A stretch of DNA of 64,000 nt from Dyadobacter sp. SG02 (GTDB taxonomy: Bacteria; Bacteroidota; Bacteroidia; Cytophagales; Spirosomataceae). The stretch covers positions 62,001-126,000 of the forward strand of contig NZ_FNYL01000006.1 of the NCBI RefSeq assembly GCF_900109045.1. The letters run 5' to 3'. Both the position numbers and the translations under genes were made by a program. How positions within the stretch are numbered: position 1 is the stretch's first letter; every line of letters begins with the position of its first letter. A model generated the notes under the pieces. It ran no database searches. It was not told the DNA's origin and saw only the letters and a list, made by a program, of their open reading frames with translations. Of the stretch, positions 17,521-25,526 are shown in pieces.

Positions 17521-18230
17521 GCCATGTTGTGGAACACGCGTACCACGTCGTCGTCTTCCTCGATCTTCTCGATCAGTTTCTCTACTTCTGCAACCTGTTC
17601 GTCGCTCAATGTCTTGGTATCGTTCGGAATGCGTTCGAAATCCGCTTCGACGATCTCGTAGCCATTTTCTTCGAAATAATGCTGTAATGCACCAAAGGCA
17701 GAGAACTCGCCGTAAATGTTGATCAGGTTGGTCTCTTCGTCGAGGAATACCTCTTCGCCGCCTACGTCGATCAGTTCAAATTCCAGCTCTTCGATATCCT
17801 TACCGGTGTTCTTGATTTTGAAAATGCATTTGCGGTCGAAGATAAAGTCGAGCATGCCCATTGTACCCAGGCTTCCTCCGAGCTTGTTGAAGTAGCTTCT
17901 CACGTTCGCCACGGTACGGGTAGGGTTATCCGTAGTACTTTCCACGAGAATGGCGATACCATGCGGGCCGTAGCCTTCGTATACCATTTCCTTATAATCC
18001 TCCTGATCTTTCGAACTTGCCCGTTTGATAGCCCTTTCGACAGTCTCTTTGGGCATATTCACCGCTTTGGCGTTTTGCAGGAGTACCCGGAGTTTGGAGT
18101 TGGTGGCCGGATCGGCTGTACCGTTTTTCACGGCAAGAACGATCTCCTTACCAATCCTGGTGAACGTTTTGGCCATCTTGTCCCACCGCTTGAACATCCG
18201 TGCCTTTCTGTATTCAAAAGCCCTTCCCAT
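17517..18230 (-). CDS. YebC/PmpR-family regulatory protein
   Basis: A 237-residue member of the YebC/TACO1 family, whose members act in transcription regulation or relieve ribosome stalling at proline stretches. The start MGRAFEYRKARMFKRWDKMAKTF is the Bacteroidota form, longer than the usual MAGHSKW start. The conserved segments are NMPKETVERAIKRA, YEGYGPHGIAILVE and LGTMGMLDFIFDRK. The C-terminus is acidic. The gene overlaps the convergent Gre-like gene by 4 bases. Which of the two described activities applies here cannot be said. Confidence 0.9.
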   Translation of the reverse strand: MGRAFEYRKARMFKRWDKMAKTFTRIGKEIVLAVKNGTADPATNSKLRVLLQNAKAVNMPKETVERAIKRASSKDQEDYKEMVYEGYGPHGIAILVESTTDNPTRTVANVRSYFNKLGGSLGTMGMLDFIFDRKCIFKIKNTGKDIEELEFELIDVGGEEVFLDEETNLINIYGEFSAFGALQHYFEENGYEIVEADFERIPNDTKTLSDEQVAEVEKLIEKIEEDDDVVRVFHNMA

Positions 18231-18346
18231 ACTTATAATGTATTATTAGTTATTTTAATGTTGGTACCTTGGTATTGTCAATTGTGCCGCAAATTTATAA
18301 AAACGGTCAATATCAGATAAAATAAATTCTTTTGCCATCTATTTTC

Positions 18347-18805
18347 ATGGATTATCAACTCGACTGGCGCTTCCAAACATTCGACGAACTGACTACAACC
18401 GAGCTCTATGCCATACTACGGTTACGCAGTGAGGTTTTCGTACTCGAACAGCGCTGCTGTTATCTCGATGCAGATAACAAGGACCAGCGAAGCCATCATC
18501 TTTCAGGTTACCTTGGCGACGAGCTCATGGCTTTCGCCCGCATCGTGCCGCCGGGTTTGTCGTACGAATATCCGGCGATCGGCCGGATCGTTGTTTCGCC
18601 AGGAGGCCGGGGTACGGGTTACGGTATCGAACTGCTCAATGTTTCTATTCAAAAGCTGGAAGAATTGTACGGTAAAGTGCCGATACGCATCGGCGCGCAG
18701 CTGTATCTCAAAAGGTTCTATGAGTCGTTCGGTTTCAGGCAGTCGGGGGAGGTTTACCGCGAAGATGACATCGAACATATCGAGATGACCAGGCTAAATT
18801 CGTAG
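18347..18805 (+). CDS. ElaA-like GNAT acetyltransferase
   Basis: A 152-residue acetyl-CoA-dependent N-acetyltransferase of the ElaA group. The ATG at 18347 starts MDYQLDWRFQTFDEL; an upstream TTG is possible but less likely. Family pattern: LYAILRLRSEVFVLEQRCCYLDAD, IGRIVVSPGGRGTGYG (acetyl-CoA-binding loop) and a C-terminal FYESFGFRQSGEVYREDDIEHIEM. Substrate is not known. It is followed by 384 bases without a gene that hold the metF leader. Confidence 0.88.
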   Translation: MDYQLDWRFQTFDELTTTELYAILRLRSEVFVLEQRCCYLDADNKDQRSHHLSGYLGDELMAFARIVPPGLSYEYPAIGRIVVSPGGRGTGYGIELLNVSIQKLEELYGKVPIRIGAQLYLKRFYESFGFRQSGEVYREDDIEHIEMTRLNS

Positions 18806-18968
18806 AAACTACAAAAAGTGCGACCTTTTGGGGAATCGTTTCCCAAAAGTGTTGAATTAATAAACACCGCATGTAACCGCAAAATGTGTTAATGCGTGCT
18901 CAAAACAGCATTCAAGGCGAAAATTGTAGTAACTAATCTACATTTCGATAAAAAAAGTTTGATATAAA

Positions 18969-18999
18969 TTGCTCGTAAACGCTTTCTTTCCTAATTTGG
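18969..18999 (+). promoter_or_regulatory. Probable promoter of the metF leader
   Basis: TTG at 18969-18971 and TAATTTGG at 18992-18999 are 20 bases apart. The -7 box is one base shorter than TAnnTTTG but the spacing fits. Initiation near 19005 gives a leader of about 185 nt. The stretch 18806-18968 upstream holds nothing I can name. Confidence 0.4.
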
Positions 19000-19023
19000 C
19001 ACAGAATTTTAGTTATTAGTATT

Positions 19024-19148
19024 CAGTCAAGCAAATTGTTGCTTTGGGACTGACGCCCTGTCAGCAACCCAATTAACATTTTTGACGAACACTGATAGAG
19101 GAGGGTTTACGTGGAATGGCCTACTGTAATGCGGTAGGCCATTTTTTT
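19024..19148 (+). promoter_or_regulatory. Structured leader with intrinsic terminator upstream of metF
   Basis: A hairpin AAGCAA/TTGCTT (19029-19034, 19039-19044) is followed by TGGG/CCCA (19045-19048, 19068-19071) enclosing CTGAC/GTCAG (19050-19054, 19060-19064). GTCAA (19026-19030) can pair with TTGAC (19082-19086) around both, giving a three-way junction. AACCC (19066-19070) can instead pair with GGGTT (19103-19107), so two exclusive folds exist. A 10-bp terminator stem (19115-19124 with 19134-19143) and T7 (19142-19148) end 41 bases before metF. The SAM-I core motifs are absent. The layout is that of a riboswitch or attenuator of unknown ligand. Confidence 0.6.
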
Positions 19149-19189
19149 GCTTTCTTTGTACTCGTTTACAACACACCACCGCATTTGTA

Positions 19190-20146
19190 ATGACCAAAGT
19201 TACCGAGTACATCAGCCGGGCAGAAGGGAAAGCTTTGTTCTCGATCGAGATCATTCCCCCGCTGAAAGGGCAGAATATCAATGAGCTGCTAAACTCCATT
19301 GAACCTTTGATGGAATTCAATCCCCCTTTTGTAGATGTGACGTATCACCGCGAAGAGCTGATCGACAGGGTCGGCCCGGATGGTACCATCGAACGCATCC
19401 CGATCCGCAAGCGCCCGGGTACCGTGGGCATATGCGCCCGTATCATGGAGCGGTTTAAAGTGGACGCGGTTCCGCACGTGATCTGCGGGGGATTTACCAA
19501 AGACGAAACCGAAGACGTGCTTATCGACCTGCATTACCTGGGCATCGATAATGTGCTCGTGCTGCGCGGCGACCCGGAAAAATCGGCAGGCGTTTTCAGG
19601 CCGAAACCGGGTGGGCATACCTACGCGTCGGAGCTGGTCACGCAGGTGGATAATATGAATAAGGGCATCCTGCTCAATGCGGAAACCCAAATGTCGCCGA
19701 CCGACTTTTGCATCGGTGTGGCAGGTTATCCTGAAAAACATTTCGACGCAGCCTCGTTCGATTCGGATTATGCGGCTTTGAAAAAGAAGATCGAGCTGGG
19801 CGCCAATTATATCGTGACGCAGATGTTTTTTGATAACCAGAAGTATTTCAGCTTTGTGGAGCGCTGCCGCGCGGAAGGCATTACCGTGCCTATTATCCCT
19901 GGTTTGAAACCCTTATCAACCAAAAAACAACTGACAGTGCTGGCGGACATATTCCACCTGGAATTCCCGCAGGAGCTGGTCAAAGAAGTAGAAAAATGCG
20001 CTACCGACAAGGAAGTGCGTCAGGTAGGCATTGAATGGGGCATTCAGCAATGCAAGGAGCTGCTGGCTTATGGTGTACCTGTGCTCCATTTTTACACAAT
20101 GGGCAAGTCCGATAACGTGTCGCAGATCGCCCGAGGCGTATTTTAA
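19190..20146 (+). CDS. metF: Methylenetetrahydrofolate reductase MetF
   Basis: Reduces 5,10-methylene-THF to 5-methyl-THF, the methyl donor for methionine synthase. The 318-residue FAD-dependent TIM barrel begins MTKVTEYISRAEGKALFSIEIIPP, where the Glu in the FSIEIIPP strand is the conserved catalytic residue. VDVTYHREE, HVICGGFTKDE, DNVLVLRGDPE and NYIVTQMFFDNQKYF are the other family landmarks. There is no C-terminal regulatory domain, as normal in bacteria. A leader with a strong terminator precedes it, so expression is probably conditional on sulfur, methionine or folate status. Confidence 0.96.
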   Translation: MTKVTEYISRAEGKALFSIEIIPPLKGQNINELLNSIEPLMEFNPPFVDVTYHREELIDRVGPDGTIERIPIRKRPGTVGICARIMERFKVDAVPHVICGGFTKDETEDVLIDLHYLGIDNVLVLRGDPEKSAGVFRPKPGGHTYASELVTQVDNMNKGILLNAETQMSPTDFCIGVAGYPEKHFDAASFDSDYAALKKKIELGANYIVTQMFFDNQKYFSFVERCRAEGITVPIIPGLKPLSTKKQLTVLADIFHLEFPQELVKEVEKCATDKEVRQVGIEWGIQQCKELLAYGVPVLHFYTMGKSDNVSQIARGVF

Positions 20147-20154
20147 ATACCGCG

Positions 20155-20185
20155 CGTGTCGGGTGTTGCTATGGTACCCGACACG
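20155..20185. terminator. Hairpin between convergent metF and ybjQ-like genes
   Basis: CGTGTCGGGT (20155-20164) pairs perfectly with ACCCGACACG (20176-20185), loop 11. No T-run follows on either side, so it is a possible bidirectional terminator of moderate certainty. Confidence 0.5.
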
Positions 20186-20197
20186 ATGCACCGGGTG

Positions 20198-20518
20198 CTA
20201 TTCGTAGCACACCGCAGTGCCGTTGGCGCTCACCATGAGCATCGAGCTGCCGTTTCCGATCGTTTCGAGGTCGATATCCACGCCGATTACCGCATTGGCG
20301 CCGAGGCGCTGTGCCTGCTCCATCATCTCGCGGATAGCAATGCTTTTGGCCTCGCGCAGCCCCTGCTCGTACGAGCCCGAGCGCCCGCCCACGACGTCGC
20401 GTATGCCTGCGAGGAAATCCTTGACGAAGTTGGCCCCGATAATGGCTTCACCATTCACCAGTCCGATATACTTAGTGATTCTTTTACCTTCGATATTCGG
20501 GGTAGTAGTAACAAGCAT
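20198..20518 (-). CDS. YbjQ/UPF0145 family protein
   Basis: A 106-residue cytoplasmic protein of the YbjQ family, often called heavy-metal-binding domain protein although metal binding is not firmly established. The family pattern is plain: [13 protein letters not shown] at the start, [33 protein letters not shown], then [29 protein letters not shown] and a short C-terminal strand pair. Members form pentameric or decameric rings. Monocistronic, convergent with metF. Confidence 0.9.
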   Translation of the reverse strand: MLVTTTPNIEGKRITKYIGLVNGEAIIGANFVKDFLAGIRDVVGGRSGSYEQGLREAKSIAIREMMEQAQRLGANAVIGVDIDLETIGNGSSMLMVSANGTAVCYE

Positions 20519-20692
20519 GCGATTTCAGGTTTTGATTGGTGTTGATTTTTGACCGGCCAAATTACGGGTTTTGTCAAGAAGGAGGCTGAAAATAATGGTT
20601 TAGCGGCAAAGTAGCACGAGTTCGGGGTAAATTTTGGGTATAATCGTTAGTTTTGCCCTTTGACCAAATTTTAAGTAGTAAAACAAATTGTA

Positions 20693-21271
20693 ATGGAACA
20701 GACAGTAGAAACTATAAACCATATCATCCGCACCCGCCGGGCCATTTTTCCACCGAATTACATCCAGAAAGAGATCCCACAGGAAGTACTCGACAACATC
20801 CTCGAAAACGCGCATTACGCGCCTACCCACAAGCGTACCGAGCCATGGCGGTTCATCGTGTTCAGGGGCGAGGAGAAATTACAGCATCTGGCCAGCTTCT
20901 TCATGGAGCGTTACCGCAACAATACCCCTGCGGAATCATTCTCGCAGGCGCGCTACGAGGCTGCCGGCGAAAAAATCCTGAAATCGGCCTGCGTAATCGC
21001 GATCAACGTGGAACTTCACCCGAACGACCTGCCTGAATGGGAGGAAACGGCGGCAGTGGCTTGTGCGGTACAGAATATGTGGCTGACGGCCACCGCGTAC
21101 GGCATCGGCTCGTATTGGAGCAGCCCCGCGGTACTGAAAGAGCTCGGCGAGTACCTTGAACTTCCCGAAGACCAGAAATGCCTCGGCCTTTATTACCTCG
21201 GTTATCACGACGGATCGGCGGTCCCTATGCGTCGCAACGGCAAGATCGAAGATAAAATTACCTGGGCCTGA
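20693..21271 (+). CDS. Nitroreductase family protein
   Basis: FMN-dependent NAD(P)H oxidoreductase of 192 residues. The N-terminal IRTRRAIFPPNYIQKEIP carries the Arg pair that binds FMN phosphate. AHYAPTHKRTEPWRFIVF follows, and the C-terminal VQNMWLTATAYGIGSYWSS and CLGLYYLGYHDG segments complete the flavin pocket. It is a short single-domain form. The physiological substrate is unknown. Two bases separate its stop from the next gene, an ABC ATPase, so the two are probably co-transcribed. Confidence 0.9.
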   Translation: MEQTVETINHIIRTRRAIFPPNYIQKEIPQEVLDNILENAHYAPTHKRTEPWRFIVFRGEEKLQHLASFFMERYRNNTPAESFSQARYEAAGEKILKSACVIAINVELHPNDLPEWEETAAVACAVQNMWLTATAYGIGSYWSSPAVLKELGEYLELPEDQKCLGLYYLGYHDGSAVPMRRNGKIEDKITWA

Positions 21272-21273
21272 GC

Positions 21274-22251
21274 ATGAAACAGTCCCGACCGACCCTGCGT
21301 GCGCAGCAGATTACCAAAGCATTTGGTAACGACACAGTCCTTTCCGGTGTTGATATCGACCTCGCGCCGGGCGAGTGGCTGGGTATCCTGGGCGAAAGCG
21401 GGTCGGGGAAAAGCACCTTGCTACGCATTCTGGGACGCTTCCTGGATGCGGAGCAAGGTGATGTTTTTTTTAAAGGGCAATTGCTGAAACCGGTCGCGAG
21501 CGAGCTGATGCCCGGGCACGAGGCGATCCGGCTCATTCACCAGGAGTTCGAATTGTTCCCCAACCAGACGGTCGAAGAGAATATCGCCTATTCCCTGCGC
21601 TTCTACGAGCCCGATTACCGCCTCGAAAAGGTAGCGGAGCTACTGGAAACGACCGCATTGAAAAACGTCAAAGACCGCAAGGCCAAATTGCTTTCCGGCG
21701 GCGAGAAACAACGTACGGCCATTGCGAAGGCTATCGCCGAAATGCCCGATGTGCTGCTGCTCGACGAGCCATTTGCGCATTTGGACAACCATAACCGCCG
21801 CGTACTCGCGGACGCGATCGAGCGCCTGCGCAGGCAACAAAAAATGAGCTGCATATTCGTCACGCACGAAGCTGCGGAAGCGCTCGCGTGGTCGGATAGG
21901 ATTGCGGTGCTGCGCGACGGCCGCATTATCCAGATCGGGACGCCGCAGGAAGTGTACAACAACCCCGCAAATGCCTATGTTGCCGAGCTTACCGGTGATA
22001 TCAACTGGCTCGCCGGCGATAAGCACAAAAAGCAGTTTTACATTCGTCCGGAAAAGATCAAACCCACGCGCAACCCGGACAAAAGCCGTTGGGCAGGCAG
22101 GGTGGAAGCGATGCGCTTTCACGGCAACCATTGGGAAATCCGTTGTACAAAAGGTAAGGAGCAGTTATCCTTTTACCGGAACAAACCCGATCTCGAAATC
22201 GGCCAGGAAGTGCATTTGACTTACGCTTCCAAAGATCTCAAAAGCATTTAA
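21274..22251 (+). CDS. Orphan ABC transporter ATP-binding protein with TOBE-like C-terminus
   Basis: ATPase subunit of an importer-type ABC system, 325 residues. Walker A GESGSGKST (about 40-48), Q-loop HQEFELFPNQ, signature LSGGEKQR, Walker B VLLLDEPFAHLD and switch His in VTHEAAE are intact. The last 90 residues (after TPQEVYNNPANAYVAEL) resemble the regulatory TOBE extension of CysA/PotA-type ATPases. No permease or binding protein lies next to it; the neighbours are a nitroreductase and a convergent DUF5686 gene. The transported solute cannot be inferred. Confidence 0.88.
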   Translation: MKQSRPTLRAQQITKAFGNDTVLSGVDIDLAPGEWLGILGESGSGKSTLLRILGRFLDAEQGDVFFKGQLLKPVASELMPGHEAIRLIHQEFELFPNQTVEENIAYSLRFYEPDYRLEKVAELLETTALKNVKDRKAKLLSGGEKQRTAIAKAIAEMPDVLLLDEPFAHLDNHNRRVLADAIERLRRQQKMSCIFVTHEAAEALAWSDRIAVLRDGRIIQIGTPQEVYNNPANAYVAELTGDINWLAGDKHKKQFYIRPEKIKPTRNPDKSRWAGRVEAMRFHGNHWEIRCTKGKEQLSFYRNKPDLEIGQEVHLTYASKDLKSI

Positions 22252-22257
22252 GCTGCA

Positions 22258-24777
22258 TTATAATTTAAACCAGAAAGAAATCTTCACGGCAAACGGCGTC
22301 ACATTCGGGTTATCGAGGTAGGTAAGCCGATGAATGAAATCGACGCGGCCGGTGCGGAAGATGTTATCGATCCCGTAGCCGAGTTCGATGTAAGGTTTTG
22401 AATTTAACTGGTTGAATGCCAGTATCTGCTTGCCCGATTCGTCGGTGGTGGTGGTAAGCGTCTCATTGGAATGGCTGATACTTCCGTAGAACAGCCTGCC
22501 CGTAGCCAGCATTCTTAGTTTCAGTTTTTTGATCGCTGGTATCCGGTTTAAGATAAATCCTTCAAAATTGTGCTCCATGCGCAAGGCAAAGTACCGGTCG
22601 CTGACAAACTCGAAATAGCGCATCAGGTTATAGGCATTTTCCACATAAAAGAATGATTCGTTCCCAAGCGGCGTGTAGAGCAGCGGGTAGGGTAGTGTGG
22701 ACGGAATATAGCCGAACGTGATGTTATAATAGGTACGCCCGATCACCCCCGCGCGAAAGCTCTGCCGGATATTGAAGGAGAATTTATTGTAATTAAAATC
22801 CCCTCCCAGCAAATGCCTGAAACCATGCGTGTAGCGCAGCGTAAATGCAGGCGAATTGCCGGTACCCATGCTGATGCGCTCATTGTCGTTCAAAAGAAAC
22901 GTCTCCTTTTGGGCCAGCCTGGCTTCAAAATTGACTTCGGTAATGTCAAATGCACTTTTCACGGGCGAAGCATCACCTGCGGCGGGATCGGTACGGTAGG
23001 TGAATGCAAAAAGCGGATCGAAAGTGCGGTGACGGAGCTGCACGCTGCCGGTAAGGCCTTTCACGACTTCCCTTTTGAAATAGGCCGAAATATCCTGCTG
23101 CCAGTAAGGCCGCCTGAATGCCCCGAACCGGGATAATGCCCCGAAAATCGTGCTCGGACCGATTGCGTCGGGGGATAGGCCCAGCCTTTCAAGGTCTTTC
23201 GAATACGAAATGCCCGCCATTGTCCACGGCTTTCTGCTGATAATGTAATCGAGCCCGCCGCCGTATTTGAAATCGTGGTCACGGGTGCCATAAGCGCCAT
23301 AACCGCTGAAAATCCATTTCTTGCTAAAACCCGGATCGGTCCGGAAGCCGAGGCGGAAGCGATGGCCCTCTACCTTATTGTTGGCATACAGAAACAAATA
23401 AGGGCCTACATCGATGTTCCATTTGTCAATCCTCTTGTAGCCGTTGACAAAAATGTTGAGCAGCTCGGTGTAGGTTTTCACCACCGGCAGGGCTTTCAGC
23501 GAATCGATCAGCTCGAAAGTCAGCTTTTCGGTCGGGCTGAGATCTTCCGGGCGGCTTTTGGCCCAGAAAGTCGAATCGTGATCGCGGTAATTTTCAGCCA
23601 GTTCAATGGCCGTGTCGTAAAAACGGTTCTCACGTGGCGCATTGATTTTGTATTTGGATTGAGCGGAATAGAATTTCAGCAGCATCCCGGCGGCTTGCGG
23701 TGTTGGCTCGGCGACGTCGATCAGCACGCGGGTTTTGTGTGGCAGCCAGTTCTTTTCATCGTCCGATAATTCGTACGATTGCTGGATTTTAATGCGGTCG
23801 ATGTAGTTGAGGTTGGCCTGCTTGTCTACGCTGACGTCGATCTGCGTCAATGCGAATGTCTGCCCGTCGACCCACAGCGAGCCGGTAAATGCGAGGTCCT
23901 GCTTCTGTCTCGGTTCAAATTCGATGTGGTAATCATAGCCCGCGCCATTGTCGGCGCTGTCGGCCAGGAAATACTCGTAATAAAGCTTCCAGTTGTCAGA
24001 AATGGGCGAAACGAAGTCCTTTTGCAGGATATTCAGCCAGTTGTTATAAAAATTATATTGCTGGAATGTGGAGCCGATCAGCTGGGATACTACGCTGCCG
24101 TCCGTAAGCCCCACGCCCGAGACTTTTGTTTTATTAATAACCTCCTTTTTCTTCTGCGGATCACGGCGGTAAAAGACATCGGAAACCGACTCGGAAATAA
24201 AAATCGGGATGATCGTCTCGCCGTTTTCACCCTTCACCTCGTCGAACTTTTCAAGTACGCGGTTCATTTTCTTTACCGACTTTCGTTCCCGGAACCCACT
24301 CGAAAGGTTATCAATATCGATCTGTATCTTGTTGTAGGCCTGATACTCATAGGCCGACAACTCGTCGGCATTATTGGCTTTCTTGCGCGCCACGATCTTG
24401 CGCATGACCGCATAGGCAGGGTTTTCACCCGCCAGGATTTTGACCTCGCGCAGCTGCGTGGTGCCGGGCGAAAGCTGGACATCGATCACCTGCTCACCGA
24501 CATTTGGCACAATGACTTTGCTCCGGCTCGTGTACCCGACGTACGTGACGGTCACGGAATCGGCCGGCGGGGTGAATTTGAGCTCGTAAATACCGTCAAA
24601 ATTGGTGGTAGTCCCTCCTAGTTGTCCACGGATGCCGATGTTGGCGAAAGGAATGGGATCACCCGTTGAGGCGTCGGTAATGCGGCCTTTAATGGTAAAA
24701 CTGGTTTGAGAAAAGCCCTTTGTGCAAAAGAGGCTTACGAGCAGGAGCAGGGCGGCGATGTTCCGTCTCAGTCTCAT
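22258..24777 (-). CDS. DUF5686 outer-membrane protein with carboxypeptidase-like domain
   Basis: An 839-residue Bacteroidota outer-membrane protein. Signal peptide (residues 1-23, ending GFSQ), then a CarboxypepD_reg-like beta sandwich (about 25-110, FTIKGRITDASTGDPIPFANI), then the DUF5686 region, rich in aromatic strands and ending with the outer-membrane terminal aromatic (SFWFKL). It looks like a barrel preceded by a periplasmic module. Function is not established. Its start overlaps the end of the YdcF gene by 4 bases (ATGA type), so it is translationally coupled to it. Confidence 0.88.
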   Translation of the reverse strand: MRLRRNIAALLLLVSLFCTKGFSQTSFTIKGRITDASTGDPIPFANIGIRGQLGGTTTNFDGIYELKFTPPADSVTVTYVGYTSRSKVIVPNVGEQVIDVQLSPGTTQLREVKILAGENPAYAVMRKIVARKKANNADELSAYEYQAYNKIQIDIDNLSSGFRERKSVKKMNRVLEKFDEVKGENGETIIPIFISESVSDVFYRRDPQKKKEVINKTKVSGVGLTDGSVVSQLIGSTFQQYNFYNNWLNILQKDFVSPISDNWKLYYEYFLADSADNGAGYDYHIEFEPRQKQDLAFTGSLWVDGQTFALTQIDVSVDKQANLNYIDRIKIQQSYELSDDEKNWLPHKTRVLIDVAEPTPQAAGMLLKFYSAQSKYKINAPRENRFYDTAIELAENYRDHDSTFWAKSRPEDLSPTEKLTFELIDSLKALPVVKTYTELLNIFVNGYKRIDKWNIDVGPYLFLYANNKVEGHRFRLGFRTDPGFSKKWIFSGYGAYGTRDHDFKYGGGLDYIISRKPWTMAGISYSKDLERLGLSPDAIGPSTIFGALSRFGAFRRPYWQQDISAYFKREVVKGLTGSVQLRHRTFDPLFAFTYRTDPAAGDASPVKSAFDITEVNFEARLAQKETFLLNDNERISMGTGNSPAFTLRYTHGFRHLLGGDFNYNKFSFNIRQSFRAGVIGRTYYNITFGYIPSTLPYPLLYTPLGNESFFYVENAYNLMRYFEFVSDRYFALRMEHNFEGFILNRIPAIKKLKLRMLATGRLFYGSISHSNETLTTTTDESGKQILAFNQLNSKPYIELGYGIDNIFRTGRVDFIHRLTYLDNPNVTPFAVKISFWFKL

Positions 24778-25424
24778 TCGTCATGCTCATTTTTACCGAT
24801 TTGAATATTGGAAGTCACGTCCGCTGCCGGGCGCAGGATGTGAACATCGAGCACAGCCTTCGGGCGCGCCAGGTACTCGCGCACGAGCGTGCGGAACGAA
24901 TAGCCGTCCGGAACATCCTGTGCGGCGAATGAAATTGCATTAATTCCCTCACTATGAGCAATGTATAGTGCTCTGGCATTGTGGAAGTTCTGCGAAATGA
25001 CCGTGAAATTATCCTGATTGAAGACCTCTTTGCAGCGCACGATCGAGTCGAATGTGCGGAAACCGGCATAATCGAGCGTCATTACATTTTCGGGAATGCC
25101 CAGATTGAGGAGCGCGCGCTGCATGTCCAGCGGCTCATTGTAATATTGCGAGTCGTTATTCCCGCTCAGAATGATGTATTTGATCTTTCCCTCTTTAAAA
25201 AGCCGGGCGGTAGCCTCCATCCGGTATTTAAAAAAAAGGTTTTCGCCTCCTTTTTCGGACTTCTTGCTGGTACCCAACACCAGTGCAACGTCGTTCGGCG
25301 GGAGGCTTTCGATGGAAAAGTAGGAGTATTTTCGCGTACAATACACTACCCAGAAATTACAGAGCAAGATAAACACCATGCAGGCAAATAATAAGGCTAA
25401 TATGATTTTGATCAATTTTTTCAC
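24774..25424 (-). CDS. SanA/YdcF-like DUF218 membrane protein
   Basis: A 216-residue protein with one N-terminal transmembrane helix (about residues 5-25) and a periplasmic DUF218 domain: DVALVLGTSKKSEKGGENLFFKYRMEATARLFKEGKIKYIILSGNN, MTLDYAGFRTFDSIVRCKEVF and QNFHNARALYIA. E. coli SanA, the best-known relative, affects envelope permeability to vancomycin at high temperature. The order with DUF5686 (4-base overlap) suggests an envelope role. The exact activity is unknown. Confidence 0.82.
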   Translation of the reverse strand: MKKLIKIILALLFACMVFILLCNFWVVYCTRKYSYFSIESLPPNDVALVLGTSKKSEKGGENLFFKYRMEATARLFKEGKIKYIILSGNNDSQYYNEPLDMQRALLNLGIPENVMTLDYAGFRTFDSIVRCKEVFNQDNFTVISQNFHNARALYIAHSEGINAISFAAQDVPDGYSFRTLVREYLARPKAVLDVHILRPAADVTSNIQIGKNEHDE

Positions 25425-25461
25425 CTGTGCACGCGTTGCCTTTTGAATTCCTGGAAATTCT

Positions 25462-25506
25462 GCCGGTTGCGTATAGCAGCATTCAGATCTGATATACGCA
25501 ACCGGC
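25462..25506. terminator. 14-bp hairpin downstream of parC
   Basis: GCCGGTTGCGTATA (25462-25475) pairs perfectly with TATACGCAACCGGC (25493-25506), loop 17. It begins 20 bases after the parC stop in the minus-strand direction. No clear T-run follows on that strand, so termination is likely but not certain. Confidence 0.55.
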
Positions 25507-25526
25507 GGGTATTTTTGTTGCCGGTC

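Noticed and set aside
19024..19107. metF leader as a SAM-I riboswitch
   Set aside because: GGCAACC and GGTGCTAATTCC core motifs and the P2 kink-turn pattern are absent; only a CAACCC run is shared.
23779..24621. Long plus-strand open frame opposite the DUF5686 gene (280 codons)
   Set aside because: It is entirely antisense to a well-supported gene, encodes no recognisable motif, and is explained by the third-position bias of the true gene. The same holds for long antisense frames at 14383-15240, 26445-27227, 27279-28232, 53129-53821 and 57216-57935.
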